DNA of 50,226 bases from Belnapia rosea (GTDB taxonomy: Bacteria; Pseudomonadota; Alphaproteobacteria; Acetobacterales; Acetobacteraceae), in the NCBI RefSeq assembly GCF_900101615.1, contig NZ_FMZX01000025.1:1-50226 (forward strand), written 5' to 3'. Made by a program: the position numbers and the translations under genes. Positions 1 to 6,840 of the stretch are shown piece by piece. Positions within the stretch are counted from its first letter, which is position 1. Each line of letters begins with the position of its first letter. The notes under the pieces were generated by a model. That model did not search any database. It saw only the letters and a list, made by a program, of their open reading frames with translations, and was not told where the DNA came from.

Positions 1-339
1 CAGGACCGCGATGGTGGCGTGCTGCTGATGGGCTCGCTGTTCGGCCTCTACCCCTTCCTGCTGAAGCTCTACGCCGATGGCGGATACCAGGGCGCCAACT
101 TCCAGGCCGGGCTGCGCACGACCTGTCGCCAGATCAACCTCGAGATCGTCAAGCGATCCGAGTTGCACAAGTTCGTCGTGCTGCCAAAGCGCTGGATTGT
201 CGAGCGCACTATCGCCTGGCTCAATCGCTGCCGACGATTGGCCAAGGATTGGGAGTGCCTGAACCGCCGCGCGCTTGCCTTCCTGCGATGGGCTTCCGTC
301 CGCCGCATGCTCCGAAGGCTATGTCAGAAAACAACATGA
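1..339 (+). pseudogene. IS5-family transposase, C-terminal part (cut by window start)
   Basis: This is the 3' end of a DDE transposase, open from base 1 with no start in the window. The residues DGGYQG near codon 27 and the C-terminal block PKRWIVERTIAWLNRCRRL are typical of the IS427/IS1031 branch of IS5. In that branch the last catalytic Glu lies in the WIVERT segment, and that Glu is present here. The stop at 337-339 touches the right terminal repeat of the element. About 112 codons are visible. Whether the full element is intact upstream cannot be seen, so 'pseudogene' here only means partial. Confidence 0.85.
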
Positions 340-353
340 TCCCGGACGGACTC
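339..353. repeat. Right terminal inverted repeat of the IS5-family element
   Basis: ATCCCGGACGGACTC abuts the transposase stop codon and is followed by TAA, a likely target duplication. Assigned from its position and its resemblance to IS427-group ends. Confidence 0.6.
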
Positions 354-447
354 TAAGCTTTTAATGGGCCCAACAGCAACCAGCCAGACAGTTATTCGAG
401 GCGTCCAACCGGCTACGCATCGTTTCCAACCGTATGCCGCCTGCGGT

Positions 448-756
448 CTACCGCTCCGGCCAGGAACACTGTTCAAACCAAGCAGCACCTACCCACCCAA
501 AGCGAACAGGTTGACTACTCATAAAGCACGACCCTCGCGGCGAAGCTGGCCGGATGCACCGCCGAGTACCTGCTGCTGAACGAGATTTCGGCAGGCGCAG
601 GCGCTTCTGGTCATCGCGGATCTCGATGTAGCCGTCGATGCCAGCCTCGACGCCCCCGGTCGGGTAGAAGACGAATCCCATTTCGAGCACGACGGCTTGG
701 ATGGCGTTGATGCCACGCTCGCCGAGGATGGAGTGGTGGCGAATCCTCTTCGTCAC
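448..756 (-). pseudogene. Broken DUF4365-domain gene (N-terminal fragment)
   Basis: The first ~53 codons from a GTG at 756 read like the start of a DUF4365 protein: GERGINAIQAVVLEMGF, then GGVEAGIDGYIEIRD. DUF4365 is a nuclease-like domain often found in defence and mobile loci. After the IEIRD segment (about 600) the sequence no longer resembles the family in any of the three frames, and the remaining frame is arginine- and serine-rich filler. The catalytic part is therefore missing. The break lies about 250 bases from the insertion-sequence end, which suggests loss during transposition or deletion. Confidence 0.55.
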
Positions 757-780
757 CGGGAATCTCTGTGGCTGTCGCCT

Positions 781-1086
781 TCAGCGGCCTGCAGGGCCGG
801 CGATCTCATTCGGCTGTTTCCCCTTGGCTTGACGCCCGCTGACACTGCCGTCGTCTGCCCTGCCACGAGCAAGGAAGACGCCTTCACCTCTTTCTGGGTC
901 CACGACGAACACGATCCCAGCGGCCGTGAAAGCCCGTTGAATGGCCTCCTGACTGACGCGGATGGGCTCCTTCCGACCGAGTTCGAATCCCCGGACTGTG
1001 GCCTGGTGGACCCTTGGCCGCGTAGCGAGTTCGGCCTGGGTCCACGCAAGTGATCCCCACACGGCGTGGCACTGTGACTGCGTCAT
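781..1086 (-). CDS. XRE-family helix-turn-helix regulator
   Basis: A 101-residue protein with one Cro/CI-type helix-turn-helix at about residues 4-60. The layout (MTQSQCHAVWGSLAWTQAEL, then ATVRGFELGRKEP, then SQEAIQRAFTAAGIVF) matches the short alphaproteobacterial XRE regulators that begin MTPAQCRAARALLGWSQ. The ATG at 1086 was chosen because the longer frame to 1194 adds only cysteine- and glycine-rich sequence without homology. The usual Arg and Leu near the first helix are replaced by Val-Trp-Gly and Ala, so DNA binding could be weakened. It lies between a broken gene and the ribonucleotide reductase with no clear operon partner, and its target is unknown. Confidence 0.65.
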   Translation of the reverse strand: MTQSQCHAVWGSLAWTQAELATRPRVHQATVRGFELGRKEPIRVSQEAIQRAFTAAGIVFVVDPERGEGVFLARGRADDGSVSGRQAKGKQPNEIAGPAGR

Positions 1087-1458
1087 GAGACCTCCAGTGT
1101 CGTTGGCGCGGCCTTCGGTCCCGCAGCCGCCGCACCCCATGCCTCCTGGAGCCAAGGTGATGCCGGGTAGGCAACCGCACTCGGGTTTCGCCACGGTCGC
1201 TGGAACGCACCTGCCGTGCCACTGACCGTCGTGGCAGGGGCGCTCGGGCTGGCCGGCAGGGAAGGCATGCCGACGCGGCAGCCCGGACGGCAGGCGATCC
1301 CGCCTCGCCCGAGCTCCGCGACGGCCGGAGAAGCCCCGTCAGGCGTCGCGGCCGTCTCCGGCAGCGAGGCGCCGCCGGAAACGGGCCAGGACGCCTGACG
1401 GGAGACTGGCACGCCGTCCGGCCGGACAGCCGACGTCGGTTGGCCCCGGGGAGGGATC
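1087..1458. other. Gene-free stretch with hairpins
   Basis: I see no convincing gene in these 372 bases; the open frames are composition artefacts. The stretch holds a small hairpin (TGCCAC at 1217-1222 with GTGGCA at 1231-1236) and the long extended hairpin at 1336-1401, listed separately. Confidence 0.6.
1336..1401. repeat. 66-base extended hairpin downstream of the ribonucleotide reductase gene
   Basis: The outer arms CCGTCAGGCGTC (1336-1347) and GACGCCTGACGG (1390-1401) are perfect 12-base inverted repeats. Inside them CCGTCTCCGGC (1352-1362) pairs with GCCGGAAACGG (1374-1384), with one G-T type mismatch. Short 4- and 5-base gaps separate the two stems and the loop is 11 bases. It begins 58 bases past the nrdJ stop. 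There is no T-run on either side, so it could be a 3'-end stabiliser, a factor-assisted terminator or a palindromic repeat unit. Confidence 0.7.
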
Positions 1459-3894
1459 TCAGATCGGACACACGCCCGAGGCGCACTGCAGGTGGGCGAG
1501 CTCGATCGCCTCATGCAGCGCCGGGTCGCGGATGCCCTCGACCAGCACGGCGAAGCGCTCCAACGGCACCTCCTCCTCGGGCAGGTATTCGTAGCCGAGC
1601 GCCTGGTCCGGCCGGCTCGGCAGGATGGCGCAGCAGCGGATGCGCGGCTGGTGCTCCAGCAGCATGGTGCGGAAGGCCTCCAGGTCGTGCCGGTCGGTAT
1701 AGACCTTGAGCGTGTAGGAGACCTGGTTGCCGCGCTCGGCGCCGATCCAGTGCCGCTCCAGCAGCGCCAGCCAGCGGTATTGGTCCTCGGGCGAGGCATC
1801 GGGCGCCGTCACCAGCCTCTCGCCGATGCCGAGCCGCTGGATCAGCGGCAGGGTCGGGAAGCCCACGACGGACATGCCGGGGAAGGATTGCAGCACCCGC
1901 ACCGGGTAGCCGCGGGCCTCGTAGTCCGGCAGCAGCGGGTCGCTGTCGGTGGCCCAGCCTTCCGTGCCGTCCCGGGTGCCCTTGAACTGGACCCAGCGCA
2001 GATATTGCCGCCGCGCGGGCAGGTGGGCGCCCTCGGTCAGCCCGAAGAGCTTGCTGGTCGTGCCGGCCGGCTTGACGGTGGTGACGGTGACCGGCGTCTC
2101 GAGGCCGAGCTCCTCGGCATAGGCGGCCCCCTCCTCCTTCGCGGCCGCCGAGAGCCGGTCGAGCATGGCCCAGAAGGGGGCGGATCGCGCCTCGTCGAGC
2201 AGGTCGTCGAAGCCGAGGCCCCAGCGCATCCAGGCCCATTCATGCAGGCCGGTCGGGCCGATGCCCATACGGTTGGTGCGCCGCACCTCCTCCGCATAGA
2301 GGGCATCCATGGTGTTGGCACGCATCAGGAAGCGCACGCCGAGGCGGACGCTGTCCTCGACCCGCGCGTCCCATTCGGCGGCGAGATCGTCCGGCACGAG
2401 GCCGGGCGTGACCGTGGCGAGATCCGCGGGGCAGGCGAAGAGCGGCGCGAAGTCGGCGATGACGCAGTAGCCGCCGGTGACATGCAGCGTGATCTCGCCG
2501 CAAGGGTTGGTGGTGACCGGGAAGCGCGCGGTCTGCGCCCGGCGGGCCAGCTCGGTGAGCAGCGGCACGGCGAGATCGGCCCGGTACCGGGCGGAGCGGA
2601 TGTCGCGGCCATCCTCATGCACGGGCTTGCGCCAGGCATCGCCGGTGCGCGCATCCTCCAGCTTGTCGCCGTTGATGAAGCCTGGTTCGCCGTTGATATA
2701 CGCGCAGCGCGTCGCCTCCTCGAAGACCGCCAGCGCGTGGCGATGCGGGGGCTCGGCGCTGCCCGCACGGGCGGCGCGCACGCCCTGCCAGAACTCGGCG
2801 TCCACCATGACGGAGTTGTTGGCGGTCCAGAGCCCGCCCTCGGACTTGGCCCGGATGAAGCGCAGGATGCCGGGGTCGCGCCAGGACTTGGTCGCCATGC
2901 GCGCGGCCCGGCGGGCGCCGCCCACCTGCACCTCGACCGAAAGATGGTGGTCCACCAGCAGCGCCTGCTCCCAGGGCTGGAGAGCCTCGTCCCCGGGCGC
3001 GCGGTGCCGGGCCGGCTCGATGACCTGATGGCGCAGGTTCACGAAGGCCCGCACCAAGGAAAGCGGCCCGGAGGCGGGACGGCCCTGCATGCCGCCGATC
3101 GGCGCGCCGCGCGGCCGGATGGCCGAGAAATCGAGCAGCAGGGTGCGGTCGGCGGCACCCTCGAAGGCCAGGCTCTCCAGCAGCTCGACCGCCTTGCCCC
3201 AGCCCTCGCGGCTATCGGCGATCTCGTGGCGGATGGTGCCGGGAGGCAGCTCCCCGGTGGCCTCGTCGGTGAATTCCCGCGCAATCCAGGCGCGGATCTC
3301 CGCCTCCTGTGCCTCGGAGAAGGCATCGAGGCGGGTGCCCCAGGGCAGCAGGCCGAATTCGGCGCCGAAGCGGTGCAGGTCGGCACGGGTGCGTGGCCAA
3401 TCGGCATGCGTGGAGTCCAGCCGCAGCAGCAGCCGCGGCGCCCGGCCCCAATCCACCACGACCAGCTCGTCGTCATAGGCCCGGCCGACGCCGCTGCCGT
3501 TCAGCAGCAGGTAGAACAGGGTGAAGGACGCGTTGGCCGTCGAGCAGTTGGTGAAGACCTCCATGTTCCGGCCGGGCTGGTCCCGATCGCCATGCTGGAG
3601 GTGCCGGCCGGAGGTGATCAGGGCGCCGGTGGCGATGGCATTGCGCAACCGGGCCTGCTCGACCGGGTCCGCCGCGTCACCCAGCAGCGCCATGTTGCCC
3701 GCCGCCACCCGCTCGGCCACGCGGCCGAAATCCTCCCCGTCCGCGGGACGGAATACCGTCCGGCGGGCCACGGCCAACCCCATCCCGGGATCGAGCGCGC
3801 GGGCAGGAAGCGGCGCGGTGCCGAAGCTCGCACCGGGGCTCGGAGCCTGCCGCGCCTCGGGGGCGCGGGAGAGGTAACCATCCATGAGGGACAT
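1459..3894 (-). CDS. nrdJ: Adenosylcobalamin-dependent ribonucleoside-triphosphate reductase (class II)
   Basis: An 811-residue radical enzyme that makes deoxyribonucleotides and needs B12 but not oxygen. The cysteine set fits the Lactobacillus RTPR type. Cys117 (NCSTANASF) and Cys477 would be the reducible pair, Cys465 in NPCGEI the radical cysteine, and the C-terminal CASGVC (Cys804, Cys809) the relay pair with RTPR spacing. It is slightly longer than the Lactobacillus enzyme (~740). I chose the ATG at 3894 because a promoter-like pair ends just upstream; the ATG at 3885 is also possible, and the longest frame (3975) runs into the promoter. It reads the same way as nsrR, 55 bases downstream of it. 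Annotation pipelines may mislabel such proteins 'recombinase'. Confidence 0.88.
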   Translation of the reverse strand: MSLMDGYLSRAPEARQAPSPGASFGTAPLPARALDPGMGLAVARRTVFRPADGEDFGRVAERVAAGNMALLGDAADPVEQARLRNAIATGALITSGRHLQHGDRDQPGRNMEVFTNCSTANASFTLFYLLLNGSGVGRAYDDELVVVDWGRAPRLLLRLDSTHADWPRTRADLHRFGAEFGLLPWGTRLDAFSEAQEAEIRAWIAREFTDEATGELPPGTIRHEIADSREGWGKAVELLESLAFEGAADRTLLLDFSAIRPRGAPIGGMQGRPASGPLSLVRAFVNLRHQVIEPARHRAPGDEALQPWEQALLVDHHLSVEVQVGGARRAARMATKSWRDPGILRFIRAKSEGGLWTANNSVMVDAEFWQGVRAARAGSAEPPHRHALAVFEEATRCAYINGEPGFINGDKLEDARTGDAWRKPVHEDGRDIRSARYRADLAVPLLTELARRAQTARFPVTTNPCGEITLHVTGGYCVIADFAPLFACPADLATVTPGLVPDDLAAEWDARVEDSVRLGVRFLMRANTMDALYAEEVRRTNRMGIGPTGLHEWAWMRWGLGFDDLLDEARSAPFWAMLDRLSAAAKEEGAAYAEELGLETPVTVTTVKPAGTTSKLFGLTEGAHLPARRQYLRWVQFKGTRDGTEGWATDSDPLLPDYEARGYPVRVLQSFPGMSVVGFPTLPLIQRLGIGERLVTAPDASPEDQYRWLALLERHWIGAERGNQVSYTLKVYTDRHDLEAFRTMLLEHQPRIRCCAILPSRPDQALGYEYLPEEEVPLERFAVLVEGIRDPALHEAIELAHLQCASGVCPI

Positions 3895-3937
3895 CCCTGT
3901 ATCCGCCGGCCACCAGTCTCGGCGAGTCGGCGAAAGC

Positions 3938-3966
3938 AGCATATGGTGATCAGACCGGAGTGTCAC
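3938..3966 (-). promoter_or_regulatory. Candidate promoter of nrdJ
   Basis: On the minus strand GTGACA (3961-3966) and TATGCT (3938-3943) are separated by 17 bases and resemble -35 and -10 elements. Transcription would start about 35-40 bases before the ATG at 3894. The pair overlaps the last codons of nsrR, so nrdJ may be expressed both from here and by read-through. A TGATCA palindrome sits in the spacer. Confidence 0.4.
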
Positions 3967-4399
3967 CCACCACATATAGGGAACGCAGGGTCTCGGTTAA
4001 ACCGGGCAGGCAATCCGCCAGCGTCACGGCATCGAGTTCCGCCAGGAACGCGGCGCGCCCGCGGGCGAGCACGCCGCGCAGGCGGCAATCCGCCGAGAGG
4101 CAGCAGGCCCCGCCATCCGGCCGGAAGCACTCGACCAGCGCCTGCCCCTCCTCCAGCCGACGGACCACCTCGCCGATGCGGATCTCCGCTGCCGACCGGG
4201 CCAGCAACACGCCGCCGCGAGCCCCGCGCAGGGTCCGCACGAGCCCCGCTCCCGCCAGGTCCTGGATGATCTTGTGCAGGTGGTTGCGCGGCGCGCCGAC
4301 CTCGCCCGAGAGCTCCTCGGCCTTGCGCACCCGGCTGGGCTCGGCGGCGAGCCGCATCAGCAGGCGCAGGGCGATGTCGGTGGAGGCGAGCAAGCGCAA
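3950..4399 (-). CDS. nsrR: NsrR-type Rrf2 nitric-oxide-responsive repressor
   Basis: A 149-residue Rrf2 regulator that in known members binds an NO-sensitive Fe-S cluster and releases NO-detoxification promoters. The winged-helix part (residues 1-75) has NHLHKIIQDL and VRTLRGARGG, close to E. coli NsrR. The cluster cysteines would be Cys91, Cys99 or Cys100, and Cys105 (CFRPDGGACCLSADCRL). The start is a TTG at 4399, preceded by GAGGAG eight bases upstream; the frame before it has no homology. It diverges from the truncated haemoglobin gene across 75 bases and precedes nrdJ. Naming rests on the helix and cysteine pattern; a RirA- or IscR-like role is less likely. Confidence 0.85.
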   Translation of the reverse strand: MRLLASTDIALRLLMRLAAEPSRVRKAEELSGEVGAPRNHLHKIIQDLAGAGLVRTLRGARGGVLLARSAAEIRIGEVVRRLEEGQALVECFRPDGGACCLSADCRLRGVLARGRAAFLAELDAVTLADCLPGLTETLRSLYVVGDTPV

Positions 4400-4417
4400 C
4401 CGGAGGACTCCTCGAAT

Positions 4418-4473
4418 CTGGTATTGACGGTACCACAATCCCGGACGAAAGTAACTGGAGTTGGAGATACCAG
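4418..4473. promoter_or_regulatory. Divergent nsrR/haemoglobin control region with inverted repeats
   Basis: TGGTA (4419-4423) and TACCA (4431-4435) form an inverted repeat around TTGACG (4424-4429), which can act as a rightward -35; 17 bases on, GAAAGT (4447-4452) is a weak -10. A second copy, ATACCAG at 4467-4473, mirrors CTGGTAT at 4418-4424. The repeats are placed where a repressor would block haemoglobin transcription. NsrR is the obvious candidate, but the motif is not a textbook NsrR site. Confidence 0.4.
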
Positions 4474-4474
4474 T

Positions 4475-4930
4475 TTGACCACCATCCCGGAAACCCCCGA
4501 GCGCCGCGCCGCCCTCACCCGTGAGATCGCGGCCCGCACCGGCCTCGGCGAGGAGGCCATCGAGTCCTTCCTGCGCGCCTTCTATGGCGCGGCGCGCCGG
4601 GACCCGCTGCTCGGCCCGGCCTTCGCCGGCGTCGGGGACTGGGAGCGGCATATCGCCACCCTCACCCGGTTCTGGGGCTCGGTCGCGCTGATGACCGGCG
4701 GCTACCATGGTCAGCCCATGCAGGCGCACGCGCACCTGGCACTGACCCCCGCCCATTTCGCTCGCTGGCTCGCCCTCTTCGAGGCGACGGCGCGAGCGCA
4801 TTTCACCGAGGAAGGTGCCGGGCACATGCTCGAGCGCGCCCGCCGCATCGCCCGCAGCCTGGAGATGGGGCTCACCCCCCTCGCGCTGCCGGCCAGAGGG
4901 CGCCCGATGGCGCCAGGAGTACAGCCATGA
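4475..4930 (+). CDS. Group III truncated haemoglobin
   Basis: A 151-residue globin of the truncated, group III (P-type) class. The helices FLRAFYGAARRDPLLGPAF, WERHIATLTRFWGSVAL and HLALTPAHFARWLALFEAT carry the usual Phe-Tyr distal pair and the proximal His in HAHLALT. The start is a TTG at 4475 with GGAG at 4457-4460 and 4463-4466 upstream; the longer frame runs through the nsrR start region. It overlaps the RIC gene by four bases (ATGA), so the two are probably translationally coupled. The family binds O2 and NO; with nsrR and RIC beside it, NO dioxygenation or scavenging is the likely job. Confidence 0.82.
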   Translation: MTTIPETPERRAALTREIAARTGLGEEAIESFLRAFYGAARRDPLLGPAFAGVGDWERHIATLTRFWGSVALMTGGYHGQPMQAHAHLALTPAHFARWLALFEATARAHFTEEGAGHMLERARRIARSLEMGLTPLALPARGRPMAPGVQP

Positions 4931-5601
4931 CCGAGACCCTCGCCCCGGCCGCCGGAGCCTATGCCGCGCGGCCGGTCGCCGAGATCGCCGCCAGCCTGCC
5001 CGGCGCGACGGCGGTCTTCCGGCGCCACAAGCTCGACTTCTGCTGCGGCGGCCAAGCCCCGCTCGCCGAGGCGGCCGCGGCGCGCGGCGCCGACCTTGGC
5101 GCGGTGGAGGCGGAGCTGGCCGCCTTGATGCCGGGCGAGGCCGCGGCGCCGGAGGCGACCGAGGATCTCATCACCCTGATCGAGACCCGCTACCACGCGA
5201 CCCACCGGCGCGAGTTGCCGGAGCTGGTACGGCTGGCCCGCCGCGTCGAGGCGGTGCACGGCGACCGGGCGGAGGCGCCGCACGGCCTGGCCGATCTGCT
5301 GTCGGAGATCGGCGTCGAGCTGGAGGAGCACATGCAGAAGGAGGAGCAGGTTCTGTTCCCCCTCATGCGCCGCGGCGGCCACCCGATGATCGGCCATCCC
5401 ATCGGCATGATGCGCCACGAGCACGACAGCCACGGCGCACAGCTCCGCGCCCTCGACGCCCTGACCACGGGCGGCGTGCCGCCGGAGGGCGCCTGCAACA
5501 CCTGGCGCGCGCTCTATGCCGGCACCCGCAAGCTGACGGACGACCTGATGGAGCACATCCACCTGGAGAACAACGTGCTCTTCCCGCGCTTCGGGGCCTG
5601 A
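4927..5601 (+). CDS. ric: RIC/YtfE/ScdA-family iron-sulfur cluster repair di-iron protein
   Basis: A 224-residue protein that in known members repairs Fe-S clusters damaged by NO or peroxide. The N-terminal ScdA_N part (residues ~13-65) has the Cys39-Cys40 motif DFCCGG. The C-terminal haemerythrin-like part (~80-222) carries the di-iron ligands in RYHATHRREL, EEHMQKEEQVLFP, MRHEHDSHG and MEHIHLENNVLFP. Length fits the family (about 220). The start overlaps the haemoglobin stop, and mogA follows after two bases. Confidence 0.93.
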   Translation: MTETLAPAAGAYAARPVAEIAASLPGATAVFRRHKLDFCCGGQAPLAEAAAARGADLGAVEAELAALMPGEAAAPEATEDLITLIETRYHATHRRELPELVRLARRVEAVHGDRAEAPHGLADLLSEIGVELEEHMQKEEQVLFPLMRRGGHPMIGHPIGMMRHEHDSHGAQLRALDALTTGGVPPEGACNTWRALYAGTRKLTDDLMEHIHLENNVLFPRFGA

Positions 5602-5603
5602 GT

Positions 5604-6140
5604 GTGCCGGCGCCCGTCCCCATCGGCGTGGTCACCGTCTCCGACCGTGCCAGCCGCGGCGAGTACGAGGACCGGGGAGGCCCAGGTATCGAGGCTGCCC
5701 TCGCCCGCATTCTCGCCACGCCCTGGCGGCCGGTGCGGCGCCTGGTGCCGGACGAGCGGGCGGACATCGAGGCGGCGCTGCGCGACCTCGCCGACCTCGA
5801 GGGCTGCCCGCTCGTCGTGACAACCGGCGGCACCGGACCGGCGCAGCGCGACGTCACCCCGGAGGCGACGGAAGCGGTCTGCGACCGCATGCTCCCCGGC
5901 TTCGGCGAACTCATGCGGGCGGTCTCGCTGCGCAGCGTCCCGACCGCCATCCTGTCGCGCCAGACGGCTGGCACGTGCGGGCGCAGCCTCATCGTGAACC
6001 TGCCCGGCAAGCCCTCCGCCATCGCCGAATGCCTGGACGCGGTCTTCCCGGCCATCCCCTACTGCATCGACCTGATCGGCGGACCGCGGCTGGAGACGGA
6101 CCCGGCCGCCTGCGTCGCTTTCCGCCCGAAGGCGGCCTGA
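5604..6140 (+). CDS. mogA: Molybdopterin adenylyltransferase MogA
   Basis: A 178-residue cytosolic enzyme that adenylates molybdopterin before molybdenum insertion by MoeA. It shows the MogA/MoaB core: GVVTVSDRASRGEYEDRGGP, then VVTTGGTGPAQRDVTPEAT, then LIVNLPGKPSAIAECL. The GTG at 5604 is chosen because it begins the conserved strand two bases past the RIC stop; no separate ribosome site is seen, so coupling is likely. It supplies cofactor for NarG, while moeA is in the nar run 5 kb away. Confidence 0.9.
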   Translation: MPAPVPIGVVTVSDRASRGEYEDRGGPGIEAALARILATPWRPVRRLVPDERADIEAALRDLADLEGCPLVVTTGGTGPAQRDVTPEATEAVCDRMLPGFGELMRAVSLRSVPTAILSRQTAGTCGRSLIVNLPGKPSAIAECLDAVFPAIPYCIDLIGGPRLETDPAACVAFRPKAA

Positions 6141-6150
6141 GGGGACGGGC

Positions 6151-6840
6151 ATGGGCGGCTGGGGCGAGTTCGCCGGGGCCTTCGGCATCTTCCTGCTCTC
6201 CCATGCGCTGCCCGCGCGCCCCGCGCTGCGCCGACGCCTCGCCGGGGCGCTCGGCGAGCGCGCCTACCTCGCGCTCTACAGCCTCCTCTCGGTGGCGGCG
6301 CTCGCATGGCTGGTCGCGGCCGCCGGGCGGGCGCCCTATCTCCCCTTCTGGGAGATGGCGTCCTGGCAGTGGTGGGTGCCGAACCTCGCCGTGCCGCCCG
6401 CCTGCCTGCTGGTGGCCTTCGGGACGGCCGCCCCCAACCCGCTCTCCCTCGGCGGCCGCACGGCCAGATACGACCCAAAGCACCCGGGCATCGCGGGCCT
6501 GACCCGGCATCCGCTGCTTTGGGCCCTCGTGCTCTGGGCCGGGGCGCATGTCGTGCCGAATGGCGACCTCGCGCATCTGCTGCTCTTCGGCGGCTTCGCG
6601 GGGTTCGCGCTCCTCGGCATGCGCGCCATCGACCGGCGCCGCAGGCGTCAGCTCGGCGCGGACACCTGGGCCCTGCTCGCCCTCCACACCTCCTTCCTGC
6701 CGGGCGCGGCGCTGGCCGCCGGACGGTGGCGGCCAGCCAGCCTTCCCTCCCTCCGGCGGCTCGCCGCGGCGGCGCTGCTATGGCTCGCCCTTCTCGTGCT
6801 GCACGGGCCGGCCATCGGCGTCTCGCCCTTGCCCCCCTGA
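6151..6840 (+). CDS. nnrU: NnrU family membrane protein
   Basis: A 229-residue inner-membrane protein with about six hydrophobic segments. It has NnrU features: FLLSHALPARPALRRRL at the N-terminus, NPLSLGGRTA, and PGIAGLTRHPLLWALVLWAGAH in the middle. NnrU genes accompany denitrification loci and are needed for nitrite/NO metabolism in some rhizobia, but the molecular activity is unknown. It follows mogA by 10 bases and ends the rightward block. Its last ~63 bases overlap the tail of the convergent sensor kinase gene. Confidence 0.85.
   Translation: MGGWGEFAGAFGIFLLSHALPARPALRRRLAGALGERAYLALYSLLSVAALAWLVAAAGRAPYLPFWEMASWQWWVPNLAVPPACLLVAFGTAAPNPLSLGGRTARYDPKHPGIAGLTRHPLLWALVLWAGAHVVPNGDLAHLLLFGGFAGFALLGMRAIDRRRRRQLGADTWALLALHTSFLPGAALAAGRWRPASLPSLRRLAAAALLWLALLVLHGPAIGVSPLPP

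Larger units (their letters stand above)
1..353 (+). mobile_element. 3' end of an IS427-like IS5-family element
   Basis: The transposase fragment is followed at 339-353 by ATCCCGGACGGACTC. Its complement, GAGTCCGTCCGGGAT, has the form of an IS427-group terminal inverted repeat. The next bases, TAA at 354-356, fit the three-base TNA target duplication of this group. The left end lies outside the window, so the matching repeat cannot be checked. Confidence 0.7.

Noticed and set aside
340-1458. CRISPR array or tRNA in the accessory edge
   Set aside because: No regularly spaced repeats and no cloverleaf with a GTTCGA-type T-loop; only isolated hairpins are present.
3895-3949. Cobalamin riboswitch before the B12-dependent reductase
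   Set aside because: The leader is only about 55 bases and lacks a B12-box-like sequence; too short for a cobalamin aptamer.
1492-4269. A 925-codon open frame opposite nrdJ
   Set aside because: It is antisense to a confidently recognised enzyme, crosses into nsrR, is low-complexity Gly/Arg/Ala-rich and has no motifs; high G+C produces such frames.
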